From contig NZ_JACHDO010000001.1 in assembly GCF_014201115.1 (NCBI RefSeq), forward strand, positions 6,572,001 through 6,636,000: a stretch of DNA of 64,000 nt, in the 5' to 3' direction. Shown here piece by piece: positions 16,981 to 25,885 of this stretch. Each line of letters starts with the position of its first letter. Within the stretch, counting starts at the first letter, position 1. The notes beneath the pieces were generated by a model. The model had not been told where the DNA came from, made no database searches, and was given only the letters and a program-made list of their open reading frames with translations. The stretch comes from Nocardiopsis metallicus (GTDB lineage: Bacteria; Actinomycetota; Actinomycetes; Streptosporangiales; Streptosporangiaceae). Position numbers and translations under genes: made by a program.

Positions 16981-17750
16981 GGGGATCCTCCGATTCGCGC
17001 CAGGGCCCCCAGCAGGTCGGTGCCCGGGGTCGGGCACATGGGCCGGGGCCAGGACGAGAGCGGGGTCGGCCCCTGGTGGGGCTCCAAAGCGGCCGCTTCC
17101 AGTAGGGCCCGTATCTCCTCGGCCGAGCGGGCGCGCACACGCTGGCGAGTGGCGCCGGTGAGCGCGCCCGGGGCGGGCCCGAGCCCGGACAGGTGCGAGA
17201 CCGCCACGAACCCGGTGGCGAAAAGGTCGGTGAGGGTGTAGAGGACGTGGAGGGCCTGGGCGTCGTCCATGCATGCGAGCACCTCGCCGAGCAGCACCAG
17301 GGTGGGACGGTGGGGGTCGATACCGCAGGTGGCCAGCTGGTGGCGCAGGTGTTCGGGGTCGGTGATGTCAGCCATCACCGCCCCATCTGTGCTCCGGGCC
17401 AGGTTCTGGCGGGCCCGGACCACGTCCGGGTCCACGTCCACGTAAGCGCAGCGGCGCACCCCGGCAGCGGCGGCGTATTCGTGGGTGTCCACCGCAGCGG
17501 GGCCGCTGGAGGGAGTGCGGCGGGGCATGCCGCACCCCAGGTCCACCACCTGCTCCATATCCCAGGGCCTGAGCTGGTGCAGGAGGCTCCCGGTCCAGTC
17601 CCGTCCGGCCTGGGTCAGCTCCCACATCCGCGGTGCCACCTGGTGCAGGCGGCGCGCATGTGCACGCGCTTCAGGGCTGGCGTTGGCGCCCAGCAGCGCT
17701 GATTGCAGGTCGGCGATGGTGCAGGTGGGCAGATCGGTGCTGGTGGTCAT
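16977..17750 (-). CDS. DUF574-type S-adenosylmethionine-dependent methyltransferase
   Basis: A 257-residue protein with VVDLGCGMP (SAM motif I, modified), CAYVDVDPDVVRARQNL (acidic motif II binding the ribose), GAVMADITDPEHL, and VLLGEVLACMDD. This pattern fits the DUF574/Methyltransf_19 family that is very abundant in Streptomyces and relatives. Its targets are mostly unknown. ATG 17750 follows GGTGATCCC. The stop overlaps the start of the XRE-DUF5753 gene, a neighbour pairing often seen for DUF574 genes. Confidence 0.8.
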   Translation of the reverse strand: MTTSTDLPTCTIADLQSALLGANASPEARAHARRLHQVAPRMWELTQAGRDWTGSLLHQLRPWDMEQVVDLGCGMPRRTPSSGPAAVDTHEYAAAAGVRRCAYVDVDPDVVRARQNLARSTDGAVMADITDPEHLRHQLATCGIDPHRPTLVLLGEVLACMDDAQALHVLYTLTDLFATGFVAVSHLSGLGPAPGALTGATRQRVRARSAEEIRALLEAAALEPHQGPTPLSSWPRPMCPTPGTDLLGALARIGGSP

Positions 17751-17928
17751 GGGATCACCCACCCGGTGCGGTAGGAGGGCAGCCCCCACCGGGTGGCGGG
17801 GTCCCTCAGGCGCGCACCACACGAGGTGAGGGGGCCGCGCGGCAACCGGGCAAGGGGTTGGCCGGTCGCCGCGCGACGTTTGAGGTCCGGCCCGGTGGCG
17901 GGCACAGGAGCAGGTCGGAGTGCGGGGG

Positions 17929-18213
17929 TCATCGGCCACGCACCAGCCCCTCGCGTGAGCGGGCCCGAGCTGCGTCCAGGGCCTGGACGCTGGCACGCAT
18001 CAGCTCGTCGGTGTCGCTGAAGGGGCCGAGTTCCTCGGTAGCGGTGAGACGGATCCACCAGTGGCCTTGGTGCTCATGGATGCCGATGCGGGTTGCGACC
18101 CTGCTCAGGTACAGGTGGCCGCCCTGGCGGTGCAGGGTCAGCCCGACGTTGCGGGCAGCGGTGGCCAGCGGGTCGGTGGGGGTGGTGGTGGGTCGGTTGA
18201 ATCCGGGCATCAC
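17929..18213 (-). CDS. hypothetical small protein
   Basis: A 94-residue protein of unknown family (HLYLSRVATRIGIHEHQGHW, WIRLTATEELGPFSDTDELM). Codon third positions are GC-rich as in its neighbours, and it begins with GTG or ATG (18213/18210) a few bases after the stop of another small gene, so it appears real. It has a beta-rich middle and a helical end. No function is suggested. Confidence 0.55.
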   Translation of the reverse strand: MMPGFNRPTTTPTDPLATAARNVGLTLHRQGGHLYLSRVATRIGIHEHQGHWWIRLTATEELGPFSDTDELMRASVQALDAARARSREGLVRGR

Positions 18214-18216
18214 CGC

Positions 18217-18521
18217 TCACCCCCCGCCCGGGGCCCGTGGGCCTGACCGCAACAAGGCGACTGGTGGGGCGAACAGCTCGTGTTCGACGCGCGCCAGCTC
18301 CGCGCATAGCTCCTGCGGGTCTTCTTCGCCGATGGGTTCGACACGTTGAGGGCCCAGGAAGAACGCCACGTACTTGTGGCTGTAGGGAGCCCACAGGATC
18401 CACCAGTAGGGGTGGTCCGCATCCAGCTCTTCGGCCTGCCGGTACCGGTCGGGGTCCAGGGCGCGCTCACCCGGCCAACGACGTGGCGGGGGCGCGGGCT
18501 GGTAGGGCGGCGCGGCGACAT
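18217..18521 (-). pseudogene. small gene with an apparent one-base frameshift
   Basis: An ATG at 18521 has a good AGAGAGGAA ribosome site just after the wbl stop, but its frame soon turns into Arg/Ser/Thr-rich nonsense. The frame shifted by one reads smoothly as ERALDPDRYRQAEELDADHP, YWWILWAPYSHKYVAFFLGP, QRVEPIGEEDPQELCAELAR to a TGA at 18217-18219. Adding one C to the C5 run near 18491-18495 joins the two into a protein of about 101 residues. It is therefore a frameshifted gene, or a base-call error in the C run. Function unknown; the Trp/Tyr-rich centre resembles small proteins found beside wbl genes. Confidence 0.6.
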
Positions 18522-18539
18522 GATGCTGGTTCCTCTCTT

Positions 18540-18854
18540 TCAGGCGGGGGCGGGCAAGGCCTGCTGGGGCGGGGACGGTTCAGAGCGCTGGTAGTCCTCC
18601 CACGCCTGCGCAAGCAGGCCCGCCCAGTCGGTGACCTCGGGGCGGCGGCGCAGCAGGGCGCGGCGTTCGCGTTCGGTCATCCCGCCCCAGACCCCGAACT
18701 CGATCTGCCCGTCCAGGGCTTCGGCCAGGCACCGGGCACGTACCGGGCAGGGGAGGCAGATGAGCTTGGCCCGGTTTTGGGCCCTGCCCTGCACGAAGAG
18801 GGCGTCGGGGGCGGCATCACGGCACTTGGCGCGTTCGTCGGTGAAGGGGTCCAT
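18540..18854 (-). CDS. WhiB-like (Wbl) iron-sulfur transcription factor
   Basis: A 104-residue Wbl protein. Cluster-binding cysteines are at AKC and LICLPCPVRARC, followed by the GVWGG turn and the basic MTERERRALLRRRP segment that resembles the WhiB DNA-binding region. The ATG at 18854 is preferred; a TTG four codons upstream is possible. It is 34 bp from the HAD-like gene and 18 bp from the frameshifted small gene. This is the second Wbl in the array, so the locus is probably tied to development or redox state. Confidence 0.9.
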   Translation of the reverse strand: MDPFTDERAKCRDAAPDALFVQGRAQNRAKLICLPCPVRARCLAEALDGQIEFGVWGGMTERERRALLRRRPEVTDWAGLLAQAWEDYQRSEPSPPQQALPAPA

Positions 18855-18888
18855 GTCCAGGTCCAAAACAGAAGGGGGTGGGGTGGGC

Positions 18889-19608
18889 TTAGGGGCGGGC
18901 CAGGGGCACCAGCACGTCCGGTAGCTCCTGGAGTGAGGTCAGCACGGTGTGGGCTCCTGCCCGGGCGGCCCGCTCACGGCGGCCAGCGGCGGTGGTGGGC
19001 AGCACGGCAGCGGCGTGCATGCCATGGGCGCGGGGCCCGGCCACGTCCTCGATGGGATCGGAACCCACCCACAACACCCGACCCGGGGCGGCAGCGCACC
19101 GGCGTAGGACGTGTTCGTAGAACTCGGGGTGCGGTGCGGCCACCCCGAGCTGGCTGGAGGTGACCAGGGGGACATCGCCCAGACCGGCGTCGGCCAGCGC
19201 TTTGGCGCGCTGCTCCTGGGGCCGGCAAGTGGTGGTGGCCACCAACACCCCATAGCCCTGCTCCAACAGACGCGTCAGGGTGCGGGCGGCCTCGGCGGTG
19301 ACGGGTGCGTCCCCGGCCCGCTCACACATCTGCACCGCCAATTCCGAAGAGGAAAGCGGTTGGTCGATGCCGTGGCGGGACAGCACCATCGTGATCAGAT
19401 CGGCCATCGCGCTGGCGTGGGCCAGGCGCTGCCAGGTGACCAGGCGACGGTCGAAGTCGGCGCGCGCGGCCTCCGACAACGTGATGTCGTGTTCGGCCAG
19501 CACCTGGCGCAGGTGGCCGCTGTGCGGGCGAAAGTCCTGCTCAGATGCGGTGGTCAGGGCGTGGTGGTAGCCGACCACGAGCGTGGTCACGGCCAAGGAC
19601 CGAACCAT
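18889..19608 (-). CDS. HAD-superfamily-like protein without the usual catalytic residues
   Basis: A 239-residue protein with HAD-like order. The cap-like helical part holds FDRRLVTWQRLAHA. Motif II is VLVATTTCRPQE (Thr kept). The region before motif III, LGVAAPHPEFYEHVLRR, has Ala where the HAD Lys is expected (usual GxAKPDPxIF). Motif IV is VLWVGSDPIEDVAGPRAHGM. At the N-terminus LAVTTLVVGYHHAL lacks the DxD nucleophile loop. The nucleophile and Lys are thus missing, which predicts an inactive, possibly binding-only, member. ATG 19608 has GGAGGC upstream. Confidence 0.65.
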   Translation of the reverse strand: MVRSLAVTTLVVGYHHALTTASEQDFRPHSGHLRQVLAEHDITLSEAARADFDRRLVTWQRLAHASAMADLITMVLSRHGIDQPLSSSELAVQMCERAGDAPVTAEAARTLTRLLEQGYGVLVATTTCRPQEQRAKALADAGLGDVPLVTSSQLGVAAPHPEFYEHVLRRCAAAPGRVLWVGSDPIEDVAGPRAHGMHAAAVLPTTAAGRRERAARAGAHTVLTSLQELPDVLVPLARP

Positions 19609-19639
19609 AGGGTGCCTCCAAAGATGGGGTGGTGGATGG

Positions 19640-19688
19640 GGGCGCCCCCGCCCCCCCGAGGGGAGAGTCGGGTGGGGCGGGAGCGCCC
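19640..19688 (-). terminator. probable GC-rich hairpin after the PKS genes
   Basis: gggcgc (19640-19645) pairs with gcgccc (19683-19688), with further C-rich/G-rich pairing inside. It lies in the 176-bp gap between the second PKS gene (stop 19785) and the HAD-like start (19608). No T run. The rest of the gap shows nothing else. Confidence 0.4.
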
Positions 19689-19784
19689 GGGGCGCCGTCC
19701 GGGTTCAGGGGAGAACGGTCAGCGCCCCCTTCGGGATGTGGTCATAGGGCCCGGGCAGCACGCGCCGGAGCGGGGTAGGGGTTC

Positions 19785-22211
19785 TCATGCGGCCTCCACC
19801 CGGGTGGCCAGGTGTTTGGCCCACACCGTCAGCGGCTGGTGGGGGTCGACCTCGGCGGTGGTCACACCGCGCCAGGCCGGGACCTGGCGCAGCTCGCCCA
19901 TCAGGCGCACCAGGTCGTACTCGCCCAACCCCAGGTCAGCCCAGGTAAGAAAGCCCGCCGGGGGCACTTCCAGGTCCGCGACGCGCGCCACCAGGCCCAG
20001 CAGGTAGTCCTGCACGTGCTCGGGGGCCGGGCCCGCCCAGGCCAAGACCGGCTCCTGGGGGGTGTCGGCGGCGGCTGGTAGGACCAGGTGGGCGTTGGCG
20101 CGGCTGTGCGCGGGTCGGGGGGTGTAGCCGCGGGTGTAAAGCTCACCCAGGGCGTGCGCGTACTGGGCGGGATCGCACGTCAGGGAGACGACGTCATGGC
20201 GGGCGTCCACGGCCTCGAGCAGGGGGCGGGCCAAGGTGGAGAGGGCGGCCACCTCCACCAGCACGCTCGGGGCGGCGTGGTCGGTGGCCAGGCGCACCGC
20301 AGCGCCCAGATGCGCCGGGGTGCTGAGCTGGTGGGCCCAGTAGGCGGCGTCCAGGTACAGCGGGTGTCCGGTGTGGGGGGTGGCGGTGACCAGGTGAGCG
20401 CGAGTGGCCGGGCGGGGCCGCAGCCCGCGCAGTGCCTCGCGCACCTGGGAGGCTTGTTCCCGGGCGGGCGGGGTGTGAGCGGCATCGGCGGCCACCATCT
20501 GGGTGTGGATGGCGCGTTCGGTCAAGGTGCGTGCCAGATCCTCCAGCACCTGGTCGCGTCCGGCCACGCACCACAGCTGGGTGTGCAGGTGCAGCGCCAC
20601 GTGCACCTGATCGCGCAGCGGCGCGAGCAGCGGACCGATCCGGGTGCGCGAGGCGTGGATCAGCAGGATCTGGGTCGGGGGCAGTTCGGCCAGGGCGCGG
20701 GCGCGCGCGGCCACCACCCGGGCCCCCTCCTGGATTGAGAGCGCCCCGGCCAGGACCGCGGCGGCGGGTTCTCCGGCCCCGCACCCCACCACCGTGTCCG
20801 GTTCCAGGCCCCACGCCCGCCAGGCCGCGCCCAGCGCGATCTGGCTGACGAAGGTCGCCTGGTGGCCATCGGCCGTGGTCCTGATCCGCTGTCCGGGGCC
20901 CCACACCGGTTCGGTGGTGGCCTCGGCCAGCGCCTGGCGGGCTTCCTCGGCGGCGTCTGCGTACTCACTCAAGCGCATCAGTTGCGCGCCGGCGTTGGGG
21001 TGTACGCCCGCCAGGCCAGTCAGCACGTAGACCAGCTTCGGTCGTACCTGCGGCACCACGCGGGGGCCGATCACATGACAGTTGGGGGCCCGATCCTCCA
21101 GCGACCTGAAGGCTTGCACGGTCGCCCCGAGGTTGTCGCTGATCACGGCCGCGCGCACCGGGTGGTGGTCGGTGTGTTCCAGGGCGGTGTCGGCCAGGGT
21201 GGTGACGTTGCCCGCGGCCCGGGTGGTTTCGGCGTGCAGACGGGCGGCGCGGACCAGGCCGGTGTGGGAGGGGGCGGAGAGGGGGTGCATGCGGGGTAGG
21301 GCAACCGGATCGTGGTGGGCGGGCAGGGGCAAGGTCGGGGCGCTGATCAGGACGGTGGCGCAGCGCCGGTCGAGGGCGTGGTCCACGGCGGCAGCTACCT
21401 GCTCTCCGAAGGGGTCGGCCGGGGGCAGCGCCTGGTTGGGCCGGGGGTGTTGGCGGCGGTGCAGGGCCAGCGCGGTGGCCGCCACGCCGATCAGGCTGCG
21501 CACACCGCCCGAGATGTTCAGGGTCTGGGGCAACTCGCAAGAAGGCTCAGCAGCCGCTTCCGTGTCTGCTGGAATCAGAGCCGGGTCGGTGGTCTGCCAG
21601 GTCCAGGCCGCTTGCTCTCCTTCGTGTCCGGCCTGGGCCAGGGCCAGACCCAGCACCTGGGTGTCGTCCTGTAGCGGGTTGGCGGTGGTCCAAGTGCCCG
21701 CCAGGTGGGCATAGGCCCGGTGCCGTTCGGCCAGAGCAGTGGAGGTGAGTACCAGTACCAGTGCCCGGGTCTGGTCCTGGTGTTCGTCCAGGGCCACCAC
21801 CAGGGCGTGGTCGACTTCGGTGACGCGTAGGTCGTGGTGGGCGGTGTGCAGCAGCGGGACCGCGCTCAGCTTTGTGACCGTTGTGGCGCTCCCGGCCAGG
21901 CCGAGGTGGTCGTGTAGGGACGTGGCCAGGTCAGGTTCGGTCGCTGAGTCGGGGTGGGTACACACGTACACCCCGGTCCTGCTTCCTTTGAGGGCGCGGG
22001 CGGGCAGGGAGGCGTCGGCCAGGGCCTCCATCACTACCTGGCGGAGCAGGGTGTGGGTGATGGGCCCGTGGTGCAGGCCGCGGTGGTGGCCGCGGGCCGG
22101 GTCCAGCAGCAGCTGCCACAGCTCGAACGCGCTGGTGGCGCCGGGCAGGCGCATGCTCATGCCGATGAGCGCCGCGTCGATCGCGCTCTGCTGCTGGACC
22201 CGGGTCGTCAT
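19785..22211 (-). CDS. catalytically dead KS-AT-ACP polyketide synthase-like protein
   Basis: An 808-residue protein laid out like its active neighbour but stripped of active sites. The N-terminus begins AALIGMSMRLPGATSAFELW (a KS start); about 150 residues of KS, including the Cys motif and HGTGT, are missing; the region matching the KS GHT motif reads ISGGVRSLIGVAATALALH. In the AT part, VVGCGAGEPAAAVLAGALS replaces GHSxG, so the serine is lost. The ACP-like end (LTWADLGLGEYDLVRLMGEL) has Glu where the phosphopantetheine Ser should be. Loss at all three sites in an intact frame suggests selection as a structural or chain-length partner. ATG 22211 follows the active PKS stop by one base. Confidence 0.75.
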   Translation of the reverse strand: MTTRVQQQSAIDAALIGMSMRLPGATSAFELWQLLLDPARGHHRGLHHGPITHTLLRQVVMEALADASLPARALKGSRTGVYVCTHPDSATEPDLATSLHDHLGLAGSATTVTKLSAVPLLHTAHHDLRVTEVDHALVVALDEHQDQTRALVLVLTSTALAERHRAYAHLAGTWTTANPLQDDTQVLGLALAQAGHEGEQAAWTWQTTDPALIPADTEAAAEPSCELPQTLNISGGVRSLIGVAATALALHRRQHPRPNQALPPADPFGEQVAAAVDHALDRRCATVLISAPTLPLPAHHDPVALPRMHPLSAPSHTGLVRAARLHAETTRAAGNVTTLADTALEHTDHHPVRAAVISDNLGATVQAFRSLEDRAPNCHVIGPRVVPQVRPKLVYVLTGLAGVHPNAGAQLMRLSEYADAAEEARQALAEATTEPVWGPGQRIRTTADGHQATFVSQIALGAAWRAWGLEPDTVVGCGAGEPAAAVLAGALSIQEGARVVAARARALAELPPTQILLIHASRTRIGPLLAPLRDQVHVALHLHTQLWCVAGRDQVLEDLARTLTERAIHTQMVAADAAHTPPAREQASQVREALRGLRPRPATRAHLVTATPHTGHPLYLDAAYWAHQLSTPAHLGAAVRLATDHAAPSVLVEVAALSTLARPLLEAVDARHDVVSLTCDPAQYAHALGELYTRGYTPRPAHSRANAHLVLPAAADTPQEPVLAWAGPAPEHVQDYLLGLVARVADLEVPPAGFLTWADLGLGEYDLVRLMGELRQVPAWRGVTTAEVDPHQPLTVWAKHLATRVEAA

Positions 22212-22212
22212 C

Positions 22213-25113
22213 TCAGCTCTTCCCGTTCATGAGGGTGGGTGGGGCGGTGGTTTCGAGGTGGACAAGCAGGTCACAGGTCCTGGCCAGGGTGCGGGCCTGG
22301 ATCAGGTCGGAATGGGTCAGGTGCGCCCACCGGCGATGGGCAGCGCGCAGTTGACCGGTGATGGCCACCAGGTCCAGCGAGGTGACACCGAGGGCGCCCC
22401 ATGCAGCGGTGGCGTCATGGGAGGGGTCCACCTGCACCCCGCTGGTACGGGCGATCAGCCCGCAGAGCAGGGCCAGGATGTGCTGGGTGGTCATCTGCTC
22501 GGGTACGGCAGGCACGGCTGCGGCCGGGGCCACGCTGCTCGGGTGGTGGTCCCAGGCCAGGGCAGGGAGGAAGGTCGGCGCGGTGGCGGGAAAGGTCGGT
22601 CGGGTGGGGGTGTGGCCGTGTACGTACAGCCCGGCCAGGGCCCGCATCAGTGTTTCGGGATCGGTGGTGGCGGTGGCCACGGCTGTGCCGGGGGCGGTGT
22701 CGCTGATGTGCCCGGAAAGGACGGGACGGGCGCCGATCTCCACGCAGCCGGTCGCCTGGTCGCGGGTCAGGGCGGTGATGGCGTCGGTGAAGCGCACAGG
22801 GCGGCGGATCTGCTCAGCCCAGTAGGTACCGGTCAGCTCCTGGCCTTGCAGCGGGGCGCCACAGGCGGTGGAGATGAACAGAGCGTGGGCCGGGCGCGGG
22901 TCCAGGCCCACCAGGTCGGCGCGCAACGCGGGCTGGAGGGGTTCCACGAGGCTGCTGTGCGCGGGGATGACATCGGCGATGGGCGAGCACCACACCTGCT
23001 GCTGGGCCAGGTGCGCGGCAGCGCGCTCCAGACCGGCGTGGGCGCCGGAAAGCACCGACAGTTGCGGGCTGTTGGTCACAGCAACCTCCAGGCCCGTGTC
23101 CGAGGCGACTGTGTGGGCCTGTTCGGCTTCCAGGGCCACGGCGAGCATGCCCCCGGCCTCGCCCAGCGTGGCCAGGTGGCGGCTGCGTGCGGCCATGACG
23201 TGGGCGGACTGCTCCAGGTCCAGGGCGCCGGCGGCGTAGGCCGCGGCGACCTCCCCGGCCGAATGCCCGACCACCGCAGTCGGTCGGATACCGAGCTCGG
23301 ACAGGGTGTCGGTCAGCGCTACCTGCACGATCCACCCGGCGTGCTGGATGGTTTCGAAACCGTCCAAGGCCTCACCGGGTGCCCACACCGGACGCCCCAC
23401 CTGGGCGCCGAGCGCTTGGCGGGCCCGCTCCAGAGCGTCAGCGAACTCAGGCAGGGCGGCGGCCAGTTCCACGGCCATGTGCTCGTGGTGGGAGCCGTGC
23501 CCGGAGTAGACGAACGCCAGCTGTTCGGGGGCCAGCCCTGTGGGGGTGTAGGGGCCCACCAGTGCCTCGTGCGGGGCCCCTCGCCCCAGATGCTCCAGGG
23601 CCTGGGCGGCGGTGGCGGTGTCGAAGGTGACGACGGCAGCGCGGTGGCGGTGGTGGTCTCGCCTGTCCATGGCGGCGGCCGCCACGGTGTGCAGGTCCTG
23701 GCCGGGAAGATGCTGCGCCCACCGGGTGGCGGTGTGGGTCAGAGCGGGGCGGGTGTGGGCTGAGATCGGGAGCAGGGCCGGAAGCAGGCGGCGCGCGCCC
23801 TGGGTGGGGCGGCTTGCATCGTCAGATGGTGGGGGCGGGCAGGTCATGATGATGTGGGCGTTGGACCCGCCGAACCCGAACGCGGACACCCCACCCGCCA
23901 GGGGCTGCCCGTCCATGTGGGGCCAGGGTTCGATGCGGGTGGGGACGCGCATGCCCTTCTTGCCCAGCAGCGGCAGCGGTTGGGTGTGGTCCACGGTGGG
24001 CCACACCTGGTGCCGGTGCAGGCCCAGCGCCATCACGCACACTCCCACCAGGGCGGCGGCGCCTTCGGTGTGCCCCAGGGCGGCCTTGGAGGAGCTCACC
24101 AGCAGGCAGGAGTCATCGGGCTGGTGGTCGGTGTAGCCCTGGGTCAGGCCGCGGGTCTCCTCCAGGTCTCCGGCCTTGGTGCCGGTGCCATGGGCGTGGA
24201 CCACTCCGACCTGGGCGGGGGTCAGTTGGGCGTCGACCAGGGCTTGGGTGATGGCACGAGCCTGGTGTGGGGCGCGCGGTGCCACCAGGTGCGGGGCGCG
24301 GCCCCCGTGGGACAGGCCGCTGCCCGCCAGGTGGGCGTAGACCCGGTGCACGCGCGGGTCCACGTTCTCGGTCCGGCGCAACACCACCGCGACCATGCCT
24401 TCGGAGCGCACATACCCGTGGGCGTCGGTGTCGAAGGGGGCGCACACACCGTCGGGGGCGAGTACACCGAGTTTGTGGAAGCCCGCGGTGATGGGCGCGG
24501 CCTCCAGGCTGTTGGCTCCGGCCACGATCGCGGTGTCCACCACCCCTGAGCGCAGGTCGCGTAGCGCGTAGTGCAGCGCGGTGCCCGAGGCCGAGCACGC
24601 CGAGTCGAAGTTCAGCGAGGGCCCCTGAGCGTCCAGGTGGTAGCTGATCCGGTTGGCCAGCACCGCCATGGACGCACCCGATGCGGCATGCACCGAAGAG
24701 GCCGTTCCGGGGGCGAAGGCATGGGCGGCCCGGTCGAAGGAGGCTGCGCCGGTGTAGACACCGGTGCGGGGCCCGGCCAGGGACGAGGGGCAGATACCGG
24801 CGTCCTGGACAGCCTCGTAGACCACCTCCAGCAGCTTCTTCTGCTGGGGGTCCATCTGGGCGGCCTCGTCGACGGAGATGGAGAAGAAGGCGTGGTCGAA
24901 CCTCTCGAGGTCGTCCACGACCCCGAGCGTCCAGGGCTGTTCGGGGACCTCGTCGGGGTGCAGGTCCTCGCACATGCCCTTCCACCGCTGCTCGGGGACC
25001 GGGCCCACGACGCTGCCGCCCTGCTCCAGGGCGTGTTCGAGGTCGGCGGGGCTAGTGATGGAGCCCGGTAGGCGCAGACCCATGCCCAACAGGGCGACTC
25101 TGGGGGCGCTCAT
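22213..25113 (-). CDS. type I polyketide synthase, KS-AT-ACP
   Basis: A 966-residue single-module PKS. KS, about residues 5-430: active Cys173 in FDSACSASG, HAHGTGTKAGD and KAALGHTEGAA (Cys-His-His intact). AT, about 520-830: VVGHSAGEVAAAYAAGAL (Ser) with IPAHSSLVEPL (His); the IPAH tetrad is neither the usual YASH nor HAFH, so the extender unit is unclear. ACP, about 885-960: WGALGVTSLDLVAI keeps the Ser. There is no KR, DH, ER or TE. ATG 25113 overlaps the methyltransferase stop (ATGA); longer upstream starts overlap that gene. It probably works with the inactive partner, the flavin monooxygenase and the methyltransferase. Confidence 0.88.
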   Translation of the reverse strand: MSAPRVALLGMGLRLPGSITSPADLEHALEQGGSVVGPVPEQRWKGMCEDLHPDEVPEQPWTLGVVDDLERFDHAFFSISVDEAAQMDPQQKKLLEVVYEAVQDAGICPSSLAGPRTGVYTGAASFDRAAHAFAPGTASSVHAASGASMAVLANRISYHLDAQGPSLNFDSACSASGTALHYALRDLRSGVVDTAIVAGANSLEAAPITAGFHKLGVLAPDGVCAPFDTDAHGYVRSEGMVAVVLRRTENVDPRVHRVYAHLAGSGLSHGGRAPHLVAPRAPHQARAITQALVDAQLTPAQVGVVHAHGTGTKAGDLEETRGLTQGYTDHQPDDSCLLVSSSKAALGHTEGAAALVGVCVMALGLHRHQVWPTVDHTQPLPLLGKKGMRVPTRIEPWPHMDGQPLAGGVSAFGFGGSNAHIIMTCPPPPSDDASRPTQGARRLLPALLPISAHTRPALTHTATRWAQHLPGQDLHTVAAAAMDRRDHHRHRAAVVTFDTATAAQALEHLGRGAPHEALVGPYTPTGLAPEQLAFVYSGHGSHHEHMAVELAAALPEFADALERARQALGAQVGRPVWAPGEALDGFETIQHAGWIVQVALTDTLSELGIRPTAVVGHSAGEVAAAYAAGALDLEQSAHVMAARSRHLATLGEAGGMLAVALEAEQAHTVASDTGLEVAVTNSPQLSVLSGAHAGLERAAAHLAQQQVWCSPIADVIPAHSSLVEPLQPALRADLVGLDPRPAHALFISTACGAPLQGQELTGTYWAEQIRRPVRFTDAITALTRDQATGCVEIGARPVLSGHISDTAPGTAVATATTDPETLMRALAGLYVHGHTPTRPTFPATAPTFLPALAWDHHPSSVAPAAAVPAVPEQMTTQHILALLCGLIARTSGVQVDPSHDATAAWGALGVTSLDLVAITGQLRAAHRRWAHLTHSDLIQARTLARTCDLLVHLETTAPPTLMNGKS

Positions 25114-25832
25114 CGGATCGGCTCCGCCGCGACGAAGACCGCTGCGGCACCCATCGGCCAGACCTGGAGGGAGGCGAAGTGCCTCTTCAGCTCGCGTTCC
25201 AGATCCGCCAGACGGTCCCCGCGGTTGTGGAAGGTGTTGTCGATCCGGTTGTAGTGCCACATCAGCGCCCGCGCGAGCCGGTTGGTGCGAGTTGACGGGT
25301 CTTGGGCGCTGGTGAGGGTGTAGCCCCAGGCGACGCCGTCATCGGCCAGGGCCTCGGCCATCCCCTGAATCGCTGTTCCCTTGGCGGAGAACCCCGCTCC
25401 GGGCACGCAGTGGAGCACGTTGCCGATGGCCAGCGAGTGGTAGTGGCGCTTCTTGGTGGGCCAGGGCAGGGCCAGGACGTCGTGTTCGTGCAGCTGTACC
25501 TGGGCGCGGCCCTTGAGCTTGTGCCGGGCCGCTTCCAGCGGGGCGGTGTTGATGTCGAGCACGTCCACCTGCCACTGGTGCTCCAGCGCCGGGGCCGGGG
25601 TGTGGTCCAGGAAATGCAGGTCGGCGGGGCCGATCTCCAAATGTTGGGCCGAGACGTGGCGCAGGTACAGGTCCTGGAGCTGGTCGTTGTCGAGCTTCCA
25701 CGCCCACCGGTGCGCCTTGTCGACGATGAGGTCGCCGTAGCGTTCGATGTTGCGTGGGCTGTACAGGCGGGGGTTGGAACGGGAGACCCATCCGGTGCGG
25801 TGCTGGGGGGTGTGGGGGGTGTTTTCAGGCAT
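25110..25832 (-). CDS. class I SAM-dependent methyltransferase
   Basis: A 240-residue protein with HLEIGPADLHFLD as a modified SAM motif I (ExGPxD), VDVLDINTAPLEAARHKL as the acidic motif II, LHEHDVLALPWP and SLAIGNVLHCVPG. Such proteins sit in biosynthetic clusters as O-, N- or C-methylases. ATG 25832 is chosen for the AAGGG upstream; ATG 25853 is possible. It lies between the flavin monooxygenase and the PKS and overlaps the PKS start, so it is likely a tailoring enzyme of the same pathway. Confidence 0.78.
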   Translation of the reverse strand: MPENTPHTPQHRTGWVSRSNPRLYSPRNIERYGDLIVDKAHRWAWKLDNDQLQDLYLRHVSAQHLEIGPADLHFLDHTPAPALEHQWQVDVLDINTAPLEAARHKLKGRAQVQLHEHDVLALPWPTKKRHYHSLAIGNVLHCVPGAGFSAKGTAIQGMAEALADDGVAWGYTLTSAQDPSTRTNRLARALMWHYNRIDNTFHNRGDRLADLERELKRHFASLQVWPMGAAAVFVAAEPIR

Positions 25833-25885
25833 GACGAACCAAGCCCTTCGCATCAGGGGGAAGAAGAGGGGGTGAGCGGGTGGGG

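Noticed and set aside
21739..23763. 674-codon plus-strand open frame opposite the PKS genes
   Set aside because: Low-complexity antisense frame caused by high GC3; the KS and AT motifs are on the minus strand.
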